DNA of 64,000 nt from DASUGC01 sp035606665 (GTDB lineage: Bacteria > Acidobacteriota > Vicinamibacteria > Vicinamibacterales > SCN-69-37): assembly GCA_035606665.1 (NCBI GenBank), contig DATNEY010000053.1, positions 62,001-126,000 on the forward strand, given 5' to 3'. The notes under the pieces were generated by a model. The model was not told the DNA's origin. It searched no databases and worked only from the letters and a program-made list of their open reading frames with translations. The translations under genes and the position numbers were made by a program. Below, piece after piece: positions 53,357-62,247 of this stretch (position 1 is the first letter of the stretch; each line of letters begins with the position of its first letter).

Positions 53357-55030
53357 CTACTCCGTCACCGCGCCGAGGCTGGCCGATGAGACGAGTCGCG
53401 CGTACTTCGCCAGCGCGCCGCTGCTGTAGCGCGGTGTGGGCGCCGTCCATCCCCTCATCCGCGACGCCAGGTCGTCGTCACTTGCGGCCACGTCGAGCCG
53501 GCGTGCGTCGAGATCGATCGTGATCGCATCGCCGTCGCGCACGGCCGCAAGCGGTCCGCCTGCCGCGGCCTCGGGCGACACGTGACCCACCATCAGCCCG
53601 CGAGTGGCGCCTGAAAACCGTCCATCCGTCAGCAATGCCACGTCGTCCTGCAATCCCGCGCCCGCGATCGCCGCGGTGACCGCGAGCATTTCCCGCATGC
53701 CCGGCCCGCCGCGGGGTCCTTCGTACCGGATGACGACGACGTCGCCCTTGCCTATGTCGCGGCCCTGCACTGCTCTGAACGCAGCTTCCTCGCTGTCGAA
53801 AACGCGCGCGGGGCCCTGGTGCCGCGCGCGCGGACTGGCGGAGGCCTTCACGACCGCGCCCTCGGGTGCGAGATTGCCGCGAAGAATGGCCAGGCCACCT
53901 GATGGCTTGATAGCCGCGTCTACGGAACGGACGACCTGCTGTCCGGGAGTCCCGGCGGCACCGGCGCATGCGTCCGCGAGCCGTTGGCCCGTCACCGTCA
54001 ACGTGTCGCCGTGGAGAAGACCCGCGTCCAGAAGACGGCGCGCCAGCAATCGCACGCCGCCGGCCTCATGCAAATCGGTCGCGACGAAGCGGCCTCCTGG
54101 TTTGAGATCGGCGAGCAGGGGAGTGCGAGCCGAGATCTGATCGAAGGCGTCCAGTGGAAGGGAAATGCCGGCTTCACGCGCGATCGCGATGAGGTGCAGC
54201 ACCGCATTCGTAGAACCGCCGGAAGCGGCGACCCCCGCAATGGCGTTGTCGAATGCCGCGCGCGTCAGGATGGCCCGCGGCCGGCGATCGGCGCGCAGCA
54301 GATCGACCGCGAGCGCCCCGGCGGCCAGCGCCGCGGCGTCCTTCTCAGCGGACATCGCTGGGCTGCTCGTCGATCCGATCGGGGCGATACCCAGGAGCTC
54401 ACACGCCATTGCCATCGTGTTTGCGGTGAATTGCCCCCCGCATGCGCCGGCGCCCGGGCACGCGGCCTCCTCGACGGCAAAGAGATCCGCCCGCGACATA
54501 CGGCCTGCCGCGTGCGCACCGACCGCCTCGAAGACGTCCTGAATCGTCAGATCCCGGCCGGCGAGGCGTCCCGGCGCGATCGAGCCGCCGTAGAACACAA
54601 GGCCGGGAAGATCGAGACGCGCGACCGCCATGGCTGCGGCGGGGATCGTCTTGTCGCATCCGCAGATCGCGACCAATCCGTCCAGCTCATGGCCGCGCAC
54701 GACCAACTCGATGGAATCCGCGATGACCTCACGGCTGACAAGCGAAGCGCGCATGCCCTCGGTACCCATCGAAATGCCGTCAGAGACGACGATGGTGTTG
54801 AACTCGAGGGGCGTGCCGCCGGCCTCGCGAACGCCGGCTTTGATCTGCTCCGAAAGCCGCCGCAGGTGAAAGTTGCAGGGGCCAATCTCGGTCCACGTGT
54901 TGGCGATGCCAATGAGCGGCCGGGATAGATCGGCGTCCGTGAGCCCCGTCGCCCTGAGCATGGCCCGCGCGGGAGCTCGGTCGATTCCGTCCAGAAGGCG
55001 CCGACTGTGATGTCTCACGGCCCCTGACAC
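53357..55030 (-). CDS. ilvD: Dihydroxy-acid dehydratase
   Basis: 557 residues from a GTG at 55030; GTG 55018 is a second possibility. The iron-sulfur cysteines are Cys52 in IGPCNFH, Cys125 in CGCDKT and Cys197 in GAGACGGQFTANTM. This Gly-rich third motif marks the true IlvD branch, unlike the sugar-acid enzyme at 6886. It dehydrates the dihydroxy acid to 2-keto acids for valine, isoleucine and leucine. It is the first gene of the ilv operon; the AT-rich region 55031-55090 should hold the promoter. Confidence 0.95.
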   Translation of the reverse strand: MSGAVRHHSRRLLDGIDRAPARAMLRATGLTDADLSRPLIGIANTWTEIGPCNFHLRRLSEQIKAGVREAGGTPLEFNTIVVSDGISMGTEGMRASLVSREVIADSIELVVRGHELDGLVAICGCDKTIPAAAMAVARLDLPGLVFYGGSIAPGRLAGRDLTIQDVFEAVGAHAAGRMSRADLFAVEEAACPGAGACGGQFTANTMAMACELLGIAPIGSTSSPAMSAEKDAAALAAGALAVDLLRADRRPRAILTRAAFDNAIAGVAASGGSTNAVLHLIAIAREAGISLPLDAFDQISARTPLLADLKPGGRFVATDLHEAGGVRLLARRLLDAGLLHGDTLTVTGQRLADACAGAAGTPGQQVVRSVDAAIKPSGGLAILRGNLAPEGAVVKASASPRARHQGPARVFDSEEAAFRAVQGRDIGKGDVVVIRYEGPRGGPGMREMLAVTAAIAGAGLQDDVALLTDGRFSGATRGLMVGHVSPEAAAGGPLAAVRDGDAITIDLDARRLDVAASDDDLASRMRGWTAPTPRYSSGALAKYARLVSSASLGAVTE

Positions 55031-55061
55031 TATCGATAGGTTTACGTAAAAGTCAAAGCAA

Positions 55062-55084
55062 TGATAATTACAAGAACATTATCA
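55062..55084. promoter_or_regulatory. AT-rich operator-like dyad upstream of the ilv operon
   Basis: TGATAAT (55062-55068) and ATTATCA (55078-55084) are perfect 7-base inverted arms separated by 9 bases, 32 bases before the ilvD start. The 60-base region 55031-55090 is strikingly AT-rich for this genome. The arms resemble half-sites for Fur-type regulators, but the spacing is not that of a classical Fur box. Promoter elements are not clear enough to place. Confidence 0.5.
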
Positions 55085-55099
55085 ATTTGCATGTTAGAG

Positions 55100-55130
55100 G
55101 GGGTCAGACCCGAGCCTGGCGTCTGACCCC
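55100..55130. terminator. Perfect 10-bp hairpin between DUF4139 gene and ilvD
   Basis: GGGGTCAGAC (55100-55109) pairs with GTCTGACCCC (55121-55130) around an 11-base loop, just after the stop at 55138 of the upstream minus-strand gene. A T-run is lacking. It may end that transcript or be a dispersed repeat. Confidence 0.55.
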
Positions 55131-55137
55131 GGCTGAT

Positions 55138-56595
55138 TTAGTACGTCACGCGCACGCGGTACTTGACCGTCACCGTCCCGTCAGCCGCGACCGGCGCGAC
55201 GAACTGCGCGGCCCACGCGTCGGTCTTCGTCCAGGTGTGCGACGCGTTCAGCATTCGCCAGCTGCCGCCGATCGGCTCGTTCACCTCCACCGAGATCGGC
55301 GTCGTCTTGTGGTTGCGCAGCGTTACTTCGTACTGGACCTCGTAGACGTTCGAGCTGACGCGCAAAAAGTCGGTCTGCTTGCGCTCGCACGTGACGTCAA
55401 ATGCGTTGCCGATCTTCAGGTTCAGCGTCTCGTCCTTGGGCGTGTGATCGATGCGATCCTCGCCGACGAACTGGAGGCCGCCGCGTGAGTCGGCCTGGTA
55501 GACGCGGACGACGCCTGCCGGCAGGGGCTGGCCGAGGCCGGCCTTCTGCTCGTTCTTCAGCTGGTAGAAGACCTGCACGACGTCCTTGATCGGTGAGCCC
55601 GGATGCTGCGCGTTCCGGTAGTAGATCTGCTGCCCGTCAACGACGTACCTCTTCAGCACCGGGAACCCAGTGGCGTTCAGCATGCTGACCTGCTTCGTCT
55701 GGTTGTTGTTGATCGTCGTCTTCCGGCCGAGCGAATACAGGTGGTAGTCGGAGAACGATTCCTGCGACATCGGCGCGGCGGCCGGGGCGGCGTCCCTCCG
55801 GCTCTCCATCGCGAGCGCGCGGTCCAGAATCTGCTTGACGCGGTTGAGATCGCCCGCGACGAGCTGGATCGAAGCATTCCTGAATGACGTCCCGCTCCCG
55901 TTGCGCACCGTGACCCAGCCATCGAGATCGCCGGCCTTGTCGTCGCGCGCGACGGTCAGGACATAGTCGGCGTTCCATGCGAGCTGGCCCGCGAGGTACG
56001 AGGCCTCCACGCGATGGCGCGCGCCGCCTTCATTGTCGAGCGTCCAGATGAGCGTCGGACGCGAGAACAGGTTGCCGGGCAGCTCGGGGAAGCGGATGTG
56101 ATCCGCGGACATGCCGGTCACGATCTCGCCGTTGATTCTCCAGACAGGGGCGTTGTTGTAGCTGATGAGCTCGGCTTTCACTTCCTCGTCGATCCCGTTC
56201 TGCCGGCGTACCAGCGTGACCGTTCGGCCGATGTACTTCCGGAGCAGCTTGTCGGGCTCGAGCAGGTCGTACTCGTAGTTCTGCTCGAGCACGCTCACGC
56301 GCGTCGGTTCGGTCACGGATCGGAAGTGCACGGTTGCCGGATTGACGGTGGCCGCGATGTCCATGAACCGCAGGTCGGCCGTGCCGCGGCCGAGGTCGAT
56401 CTGCCGGACGTCGCGCACGAGCGCCAGTTCCGAGTTGTAGACGGTCACCGCGAGGTCTATCTGATCATCCAGCGTGGTCGTACCGGCTCGCGAGGCCTGT
56501 GCGGTTGCGGCTCGCGCCCCGGGGGCTGAACCCGAATTGACGAACACGGTGCCGAGAGCGAATACCAGCGGAATCGACCAGCCACGAACAGACAT
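55138..56595 (-). CDS. Exported DUF4139 protein
   Basis: 485 residues with GGAGG before the ATG and a signal peptide (~8-30). The bulk matches DUF4139: VTVYNSELALVRDVRQIDL at the start and VSVEVNEPIGGSWRML plus DGTVTVKYRVRV at the end, mostly beta structure. Members occur as exported proteins of unknown function. There is no lipobox. No partner gene is obvious. Confidence 0.85.
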   Translation of the reverse strand: MSVRGWSIPLVFALGTVFVNSGSAPGARAATAQASRAGTTTLDDQIDLAVTVYNSELALVRDVRQIDLGRGTADLRFMDIAATVNPATVHFRSVTEPTRVSVLEQNYEYDLLEPDKLLRKYIGRTVTLVRRQNGIDEEVKAELISYNNAPVWRINGEIVTGMSADHIRFPELPGNLFSRPTLIWTLDNEGGARHRVEASYLAGQLAWNADYVLTVARDDKAGDLDGWVTVRNGSGTSFRNASIQLVAGDLNRVKQILDRALAMESRRDAAPAAAPMSQESFSDYHLYSLGRKTTINNNQTKQVSMLNATGFPVLKRYVVDGQQIYYRNAQHPGSPIKDVVQVFYQLKNEQKAGLGQPLPAGVVRVYQADSRGGLQFVGEDRIDHTPKDETLNLKIGNAFDVTCERKQTDFLRVSSNVYEVQYEVTLRNHKTTPISVEVNEPIGGSWRMLNASHTWTKTDAWAAQFVAPVAADGTVTVKYRVRVTY

Positions 56596-56671
56596 GTAAG
56601 CCTCCTTACAGGCAACTGTCCGTTGAACGGCCAGGCGGTTGTTTCTTGCAACCCGATACTCTTAGGCGGCC

Positions 56672-57340
56672 ATGAGCAGCGGTCGCTTCTCGCCCTCATC
56701 CCGAGCCCGCCTGACGACCCATGATCTGGGCCGCTTCAGTCGCTCCACGTTGTTCGACAGGATCGGCCGGGCGCTTTGCGACGCGGGTTGCCTGCCGCGG
56801 AAGGAGCTCTACGAGTCCTGGGAAGTGGCGCGGCGTGCGCGAAGACTCTTTCGAGGCGGGCGCGTCGTGGATGTGGCCGGCGGCCACGGTCTGCTGGCGC
56901 ACGTGATGCTCTTGCTCGATGACACTTCCGGCTCCGCGGTCGTTGTCGATCCCGCTCGCCCATCCTCAGCCGAAGCGATTCACGACACGCTCGTCCAGGC
57001 GTGGCCTCGATTGAAGGGCCGCGTCTCGTATGACACGGGCGACGTCGGCAGCTTTGCGTTTCGGAAGGACGATGTGGTCGTTTCGTGTCATGCATGCGGC
57101 GCGCTGACGGATCGCATCATCGATGCCGCGGCGGCCGCGCGCGTGAGGATGGCCATTCTGCCGTGCTGTCACGACGTGGACACGTGCGACGCCGGAGATC
57201 TCACCGGCTGGATGGATGCCGCGCTCGCGATTGATGCGGTGCGGGTGATGCGTCTGCGCGAGCGCGGCTATCGCGTGCGCACGCAGGTCATTCCGGCAGG
57301 GATAACGCCGAAGAACAGGCTGATCCTGGCGGCTATTTGA
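56672..57340 (+). CDS. SAM-dependent methyltransferase, Trm13/METTL25-like fold
   Basis: 222 residues. SAM motif I is VVDVAGGHGLLAHVML. Downstream, VVSCHACGALTD and ILPCCHDVDT are Cys/His pairs seen in the PF13679-type family that includes RNA methyltransferases and METTL25. The protein is soluble. An RNA or protein substrate is likely, but not determinable. It diverges from the DUF4139 gene over 76 bases and ends 8 bases inside the convergent M48 gene. Confidence 0.8.
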   Translation: MSSGRFSPSSRARLTTHDLGRFSRSTLFDRIGRALCDAGCLPRKELYESWEVARRARRLFRGGRVVDVAGGHGLLAHVMLLLDDTSGSAVVVDPARPSSAEAIHDTLVQAWPRLKGRVSYDTGDVGSFAFRKDDVVVSCHACGALTDRIIDAAAAARVRMAILPCCHDVDTCDAGDLTGWMDAALAIDAVRVMRLRERGYRVRTQVIPAGITPKNRLILAAI

Positions 57341-59204
57341 TCTTCAGTTTCTTCCTGCTCGAGTGCGCCTCGAACATCGCGGCCTTCATTGCAGTGTATT
57401 CACCGGCGTTGGTCTTCAGCGAGCCATAGTCGAGGTCGCGGTAGTTGTTCTTCAGCTCATTCATAAGATAGCTGCGTCGCGTCGCGTTGTTCTCGTGCGT
57501 GCTCCAGAAGACGTTCGTCGGTCCGTCGCCGTACTTGCTGGATACGAGCTTCCATACCGTTGGTGCCTGCCGTGGGTCGTAGCCCGCCGTGACCATCGCT
57601 TGCAGGCCCACGCGGTCCGCCTGGTTTTCCAGTCCACGCCCGTACCCGTTTCGAATCGCCCCCTCGATCATCGACAGCACGTCGGAGAGGTCGTACTGGC
57701 CGAAGCCCGCGGCGACCACGGACGCGATCTGCAGCCCGACTCGCTTCTTCTTGTCCGCTTGCATTCCTCGCCACGTGTGCTCGTGCGTGGCGTGGACAAC
57801 CTCGTGTCCCAGCACCGCGGCGAGCTGTGCCTCATTCTCGAGGAGGGCAATGAGGCCCGTGTTGACGATGATGATGCCGTTGGCAGTCGCATGGGCGTTG
57901 AACGCCTCGTTTTCGACGACGTGAACCTGGAATGGGATCTTCCGGGGATCGCCTTCAGGCAGCGCAGCCTGATACGCGGGAACCAGCCGCATCGCAATCC
58001 CGCGGACGTAGTCCTGCACAGCGGCGCTGTTCAGAAGCTTGAACTTGCCGACGCGATCGATTTTCAGCTCGCCTGGCGTGAATCCCTGGGCGGGCTTCAC
58101 CGATGTCTTGAGTGATTGCCGAAGCCTGGCCTCGCCATCCTCGAGATCGTTGCGGGAGAATTCGATCCGCTTCGCCAGAATGTGTCCGGACGTTCGATCG
58201 CGAGTGCCCTCGTACGTCAGCAGCATCCCTGTGTCGATCTGCTCGAGCGAAGACAACGGCTCGAACGTCACGTCGGGTCCGCTCTTGCCGAGATCGCGCT
58301 TTTCACGGCTGGTCGGCTTGAACACGACCTGCGTCGCCGGCGTCACCTCGATCGTCTGGCCGTCGCCGTAGAACTGTCCGGACCAGCCCGCGCTCTCGCG
58401 CACGAGGCCCACCGGTGGAGCGCTGACGATTGCGGTCACTTTCTGGGTGCGGAACTGTTCCAGATCGACCTTGATGGACTGCGCCTTGAGATCGCCGGTT
58501 GATTCGTCCAGCAGGCCGCGGATTTCGAGCTCGACGCCGACACGGATGTCCTGGAGGCCGAACTGGATGTCGGGCGCGGCATTCTCGAAATCCAGGGCGA
58601 ATGTCTCGGGCCTCTGAATCCGGTAGTCCTCAATCTCGAATGCAACCGGCGAGGCGACGGACGTCACGTAGCCGCGAATCCTGACGTTGCGAAGTTTCAC
58701 CGGCGCCGGCTTGCCGCCCGGCGCCGCAGCCGGCGCTGGTGTGCCGCGCGGCGGTTGCGGCTGCGCCGCCGGTGGAGTCGCCTCCGCGGTGGCTACCGGC
58801 GTCTTGACAAGTTGGGATTCGGCGGGCCGCATCGGCGATGCCGCCGCAGGCGTGCTTGGCGCAGGCACAGGCGGCAGAGCGGCAACTCTCTGGGGCGCGG
58901 GCGGCGGCTCGGCCGGCATGATCCGAACGGATCGGCGATCGATCCATCCGATGCGATTGCCGTAGACGTCGTCGAAGAAGTCGATCTTGATCCAGCCGTT
59001 CTCTTCATCGAGAACTCGAACAGGCGTCCCGGCCGGCACCGTTTTCAGCGGTCGCCGCGCCGGAGAAGGAGCGGCGACGAGGTACACACGGGTATCGGCG
59101 GTCAGAATGCCGGCGGTTCGATGTGATTTGGATTGGGTCTGGGCTGACCCGAGGCCGAGAGAGCCGGCCACCAGAATCGCGCTGATGAACGTGACTATTC
59201 GCAT
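57333..59204 (-). CDS. M48 zinc metallopeptidase with SH3 and OB-like front domains
   Basis: 623 residues from ATG 59204. Signal peptide ~1-21. An SH3-type-3 domain follows (~30-95, VYLVAAPSPARRPLKTVPAG ... WIDRRSVRI), then a Pro/Ala-rich linker (~100-165), a pair of DUF5666-like OB segments (~170-340), and the M48 domain with His467-Glu468-Val-Val-His471 and a later Glu in GLENQADRVGLQAM. M48 proteins such as BepA and LoiP cut misfolded envelope proteins. The addition of SH3 and OB parts is uncommon. Confidence 0.85.
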   Translation of the reverse strand: MRIVTFISAILVAGSLGLGSAQTQSKSHRTAGILTADTRVYLVAAPSPARRPLKTVPAGTPVRVLDEENGWIKIDFFDDVYGNRIGWIDRRSVRIMPAEPPPAPQRVAALPPVPAPSTPAAASPMRPAESQLVKTPVATAEATPPAAQPQPPRGTPAPAAAPGGKPAPVKLRNVRIRGYVTSVASPVAFEIEDYRIQRPETFALDFENAAPDIQFGLQDIRVGVELEIRGLLDESTGDLKAQSIKVDLEQFRTQKVTAIVSAPPVGLVRESAGWSGQFYGDGQTIEVTPATQVVFKPTSREKRDLGKSGPDVTFEPLSSLEQIDTGMLLTYEGTRDRTSGHILAKRIEFSRNDLEDGEARLRQSLKTSVKPAQGFTPGELKIDRVGKFKLLNSAAVQDYVRGIAMRLVPAYQAALPEGDPRKIPFQVHVVENEAFNAHATANGIIIVNTGLIALLENEAQLAAVLGHEVVHATHEHTWRGMQADKKKRVGLQIASVVAAGFGQYDLSDVLSMIEGAIRNGYGRGLENQADRVGLQAMVTAGYDPRQAPTVWKLVSSKYGDGPTNVFWSTHENNATRRSYLMNELKNNYRDLDYGSLKTNAGEYTAMKAAMFEAHSSRKKLKIK

Positions 59205-59297
59205 ACAGTTGGCCTCGAGCCGCCGAACTCCAGCGACTATCGTGCCAATCGGTTCTGAGGATGGCGGAGCCTGCGATGGAGCAATCGTCTCGATTAG

Positions 59298-59612
59298 TCC
59301 CCGTCCGCGCAGATAAAAGTCCCATGCCCCGCAGGCTCGCTGTCGTTCGGCAACGCGTCGTCGGTGTTCGACGCGCTGATATCGGGCACGGAGACGATCC
59401 GTTTCGATCCGGGACGAAAGGCAATTCTTCTTTTCTCCGATGGTGAAGACACATCGAGCGTCAACAGTGAACGGGATGTCGTCGCGCGCGCACAGGAGAC
59501 GGAGTGCGTCATCGTGCTGGTCCGCGTCGAACCGTCGCCTCCGCCGGGTCCGCGCGCCGCGCACCTTTGTCGCGAAGCCCTGAGCAGCGAGGCGTATAAT
59601 CGCGGCCTCTGA
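59298..59612 (+). pseudogene. VWFA domain fragment
   Basis: The frame opens after a TAG at 59295 and reads GNASSVFDALISG ... GRKAILLFSDGEDTSSVNSERD ... ETECVIVLVRVEP. This matches the second half of VWFA-related domains common in Acidobacteria (LFSDGEDTSS). The MIDAS-bearing first half and the signal peptide are missing. A GTG at 59364 could start an 82-residue protein. Its stop overlaps the STAS start (TGATG), so some translation may occur. The rest of the gap 59205-59297 shows nothing. Confidence 0.55.
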
Positions 59613-59974
59613 TGCAGTCGAAGCTCTCCATTGACGAGCGGGAAGCCGGGGACGTCACCGTCCTGACGCTCTCGGGACAGCTCGTGCTCGACGACGGCGA
59701 TCTCGTGTTCCGCCGGCGCATCCACGACCTCGTCGAGCGCGGCCGCTTCAAGGTCGTCGTGAACCTCGGCGGCGTCACTTACATCGACAGCGCCGGCGTC
59801 GGCATGGTCGTCGCGAAAATGAAGACGCTGCGGGAGCGCGGCGGCGACATGAAACTGCTCAACCTCAATACGCGCGGCCTCCATCTCTTTGGAATCACGC
59901 GCCTCGTATTCGTGTTCGAGACGTTCGACTCCGAGGACCTCGCGGTCCGGAGCTTTGCCTTCAATCCGCGCTAG
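59612..59974 (+). CDS. STAS-domain anti-sigma factor antagonist
   Basis: 120 residues. A single STAS domain of the SpoIIAA/RsbV type: VTVLTLSGQLVLDDGDLVF, VVVNLGGVTYIDSAGVGMVVA and a C-terminal helix. The Ser in YIDSAGVG is the usual phosphorylation site for an anti-sigma kinase. No RsbW-type kinase or sigma gene is adjacent, so the partner is elsewhere. The ATG shares its A with the TGA of the VWFA fragment. Confidence 0.9.
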   Translation: MQSKLSIDEREAGDVTVLTLSGQLVLDDGDLVFRRRIHDLVERGRFKVVVNLGGVTYIDSAGVGMVVAKMKTLRERGGDMKLLNLNTRGLHLFGITRLVFVFETFDSEDLAVRSFAFNPR

Positions 59975-60065
59975 GAGCTGGATGCTCTTGCGAACGAGCC
60001 TCGCGAGTGAGCCGCCGGAGCGGAGTGGGGCGATGGGGACCCCACGAGCGACGGCGCGAGGGGGT

Positions 60066-60087
60066 CCGGGGGACGAATGTCCCCCGG
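60066..60087. terminator. Strong hairpin between STAS and M24 peptidase genes
   Basis: CCGGGGGAC (60066-60074) pairs with GTCCCCCGG (60079-60087) around GAAT. It ends 16 bases before the ATG at 60104. It might end the STAS transcript or regulate entry into the peptidase gene. The rest of 59975-60103 is GC-rich without a gene. Confidence 0.55.
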
Positions 60088-60103
60088 CTAATGAGGAGCG
60101 ATC

Positions 60104-61555
60104 ATGCGACGACTGACGCCCGCACTGCTTCTAGTGGCGCTTGTTGCGGCGACGTGGATGCCGGCCGGCCGCGCGCAGGCGGGCCGGGCTTTCACGACGA
60201 ACTTCACGCTCAAGGAATTCGCGGACCGGCGCGCGAAGATCTACGACGCCATCGGGCCCGAGGCCGTCGCGATCATGCAGGGCCTGCCGTCCGTGCACTC
60301 GTCCGCCATCTTCCGGCAGTCGAACGAGTTCTTCTACGTCACCGGCGTTGTCGCGCCGCAGGCGCTCGTGCTGATGGACGGCGCGTCGAGGCGCACGACG
60401 CTGTATCTGCCGAAGCAGAACGCGAGTCGCGCCGCGACGGAAGGCGAGCTGATCTCATCAGATGATCCAGCGGCGACCGCAAGAATCACGGGCGCCGACG
60501 AGGTGAAGTCTCCCGATCAACTTGCGGCGGATCTGAACGCGCTGAGCCGGGCGAGGGCCGTGTTCGTGCCGTTCGCGCCGACGGAGGGCTCGAGCGAGAG
60601 CCCGGACGGCGCGCGCCGCCGCACCGCCGACGTGGCCGCCGATCCGTGGGACGGCCGGATCAGCCGGGAGGCGCATCTTCGCGACCTCCTCAAGACCCGT
60701 GCGCCGCGGCTCGAGATCAAGGACCTGTCACCCATCCTCAACTCGATGCGCGAGATCAAGAGCGCGGCCGAGATCGCGATCATCACGCGCGCGTCGAAGA
60801 TCGGCGGGGAAGCCATCATCGAAGCGATGCGCAGCACCGCGCCGGGCCTGGCGGAGTTCGAGATCGACGCACTTGCGCAGTTCATTTTCGTCCGTCACGG
60901 CGCACAGGGCGAGGCGTACCGCGACATCGTCGCCAGCGGCCCGGCCGCGATGAACGCGCATCACCGCGCCGGCGAAAAGATCATGCAGTCCGGCGAGCTC
61001 GTGCTGATGGACTACTGCCCGGACCTCGGCTATTACCGCTGCGACATCACGCGTCAGTGGCCCGTGAACGGCAAGTTCACGCAGGATCAGCGCGACCTGT
61101 ACGGCTTCTATCTTGGTGTGTACGAGGCGGTACTGAACAACATCAAGCCGGGTATCACGTCGGCGCAGGTGCTGCAGGCGGCGCTGCCCACGATGGACAA
61201 GGTGCTGGCGTCGATCAAGTTCTCGAAGCCCCTGTATGCGAATGCCGCGAAGGCGTTCGTGGAGCGGTATCGAACGTCGGCCAACGGCGGACGCGGCAAC
61301 CTCGGGCACGCGGTCGGCATGGCCACCCACGACTTCGGCGGCGGCAGCGGCACGATGCGCCCGGGCCTCGTGTTCACGATCGAGCCGGAGTTCCGCATCC
61401 CCGAAGAGAACATCTTCATCCGTCTCGAGGACATGATCGTGATCACGCCGACGAAGGCGGAGATCCTCTCCGAGTTCGTGCCACGCAGCATCGCGGCGGT
61501 CGAGAAGACGATCGCGGAGCCCGGATTGCTGCAACAGTACGGAAAGATCAAGTAG
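60104..61555 (+). CDS. Exported M24 aminopeptidase P-like peptidase
   Basis: 483 residues with GAGGAG before the ATG and a signal peptide (~5-25). The N-terminal creatinase-like domain (~30-180) is followed by the pita-bread M24 fold with all five metal ligands: Asp in VLMDYCPD, Asp in RCDITRQW, His in GHAVGM, Glu in TIEPEF and Glu in IRLEDM. It should remove N-terminal residues before Pro. Export outside the cytosol suits peptide nutrition. It ends at the REP-like palindrome shared with the convergent gene. Confidence 0.93.
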   Translation: MRRLTPALLLVALVAATWMPAGRAQAGRAFTTNFTLKEFADRRAKIYDAIGPEAVAIMQGLPSVHSSAIFRQSNEFFYVTGVVAPQALVLMDGASRRTTLYLPKQNASRAATEGELISSDDPAATARITGADEVKSPDQLAADLNALSRARAVFVPFAPTEGSSESPDGARRRTADVAADPWDGRISREAHLRDLLKTRAPRLEIKDLSPILNSMREIKSAAEIAIITRASKIGGEAIIEAMRSTAPGLAEFEIDALAQFIFVRHGAQGEAYRDIVASGPAAMNAHHRAGEKIMQSGELVLMDYCPDLGYYRCDITRQWPVNGKFTQDQRDLYGFYLGVYEAVLNNIKPGITSAQVLQAALPTMDKVLASIKFSKPLYANAAKAFVERYRTSANGGRGNLGHAVGMATHDFGGGSGTMRPGLVFTIEPEFRIPEENIFIRLEDMIVITPTKAEILSEFVPRSIAAVEKTIAEPGLLQQYGKIK

Positions 61556-61575
61556 GCCGGGGCTTCAGCCCCGGC
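61556..61575. repeat. REP-like palindrome between convergent genes
   Basis: GCCGGGGCTTCAGCCCCGGC forms an 8-bp stem with a TTCA tetraloop, starting directly after the M24 peptidase stop and ending 5 bases before the convergent gene end. It may act as a bidirectional terminator. It is the same type as the element at 51074-51093. Confidence 0.7.
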
Positions 61576-61580
61576 TCCAG

Positions 61581-62081
61581 CTATTTTGCCCGGCGGAAGA
61601 ACCAGGACGCGCTAGGTGCGTTCTCGCCGAATCGTTGCGTCCGGGTGACTCGCAATGAGTCGGGCGCGAGGGGCGTGAGTACGTCGGTGATGACCACCGG
61701 ACCGGGATCTTCGCGAGGCCACGTCGTCGTCAGCACCAGGTCCGCCTCGCGCCATTGCGCGCGCGTAATGCGCTCGGCGGGCGCGACGCTCGCGGCATAG
61801 GGCACCCGCCGCTCGGTGCCGTCGAAGTTGTAGATGAGCCTCACCGGCGCGTGACTTCGACCACCGCTGACGTAGTCGATCGTGAGCGCGTAGGTGTCCT
61901 GCGTGATCGTCACCTCAGCGCCCCACGGCCCCTCGATGCCTCGCGGGATCGTGTTCGGCGGGACGGGGACCGGGATCCATTTGCCAGCGAGCGACATCCG
62001 CGCCTGATTGGCGCTCCCGATGGCAACGAGTTGAACGGCGATTGCGACCAAGCAGAACAGAAGGAGTCGCCTGCGCAGCAT
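61581..62081 (-). CDS. Unknown exported protein, probably all-beta
   Basis: 166 residues with a hydrophobic signal or anchor (~5-24). The mature part begins SLAGKWIPVPVP and is rich in beta-prone stretches (VTITQDTYALTIDYVSGG, ADLVLTTTWP, RVTRTQRF), as in lipocalin-like or small barrel proteins. No motif is diagnostic. The next gene in the other direction begins 167 bases away. Confidence 0.65.
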   Translation of the reverse strand: MLRRRLLLFCLVAIAVQLVAIGSANQARMSLAGKWIPVPVPPNTIPRGIEGPWGAEVTITQDTYALTIDYVSGGRSHAPVRLIYNFDGTERRVPYAASVAPAERITRAQWREADLVLTTTWPREDPGPVVITDVLTPLAPDSLRVTRTQRFGENAPSASWFFRRAK

Positions 62082-62247
62082 GCCCGTCCTCTATTAGGGA
62101 CCGCGCGTCCTCGCGGGGGGCGGAACGTTTAGATCCCGTCCTGAATCGTAGCCGCGCAGCGCGTTGCAATCAAAGGACTTCTGTCATGTGCCGGAACATG
62201 TCAGCCGCTGGCACGTCTCGTGCTCCCTCAGCAGGCAGGAGGTTCAC

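Noticed and set aside
55100..55130. A riboswitch or T-box for the ilv operon.
   Set aside because: The hairpin is simple, lies 70 bases upstream of ilvD near the end of another gene, and shows no T-box sequence or known aptamer core.
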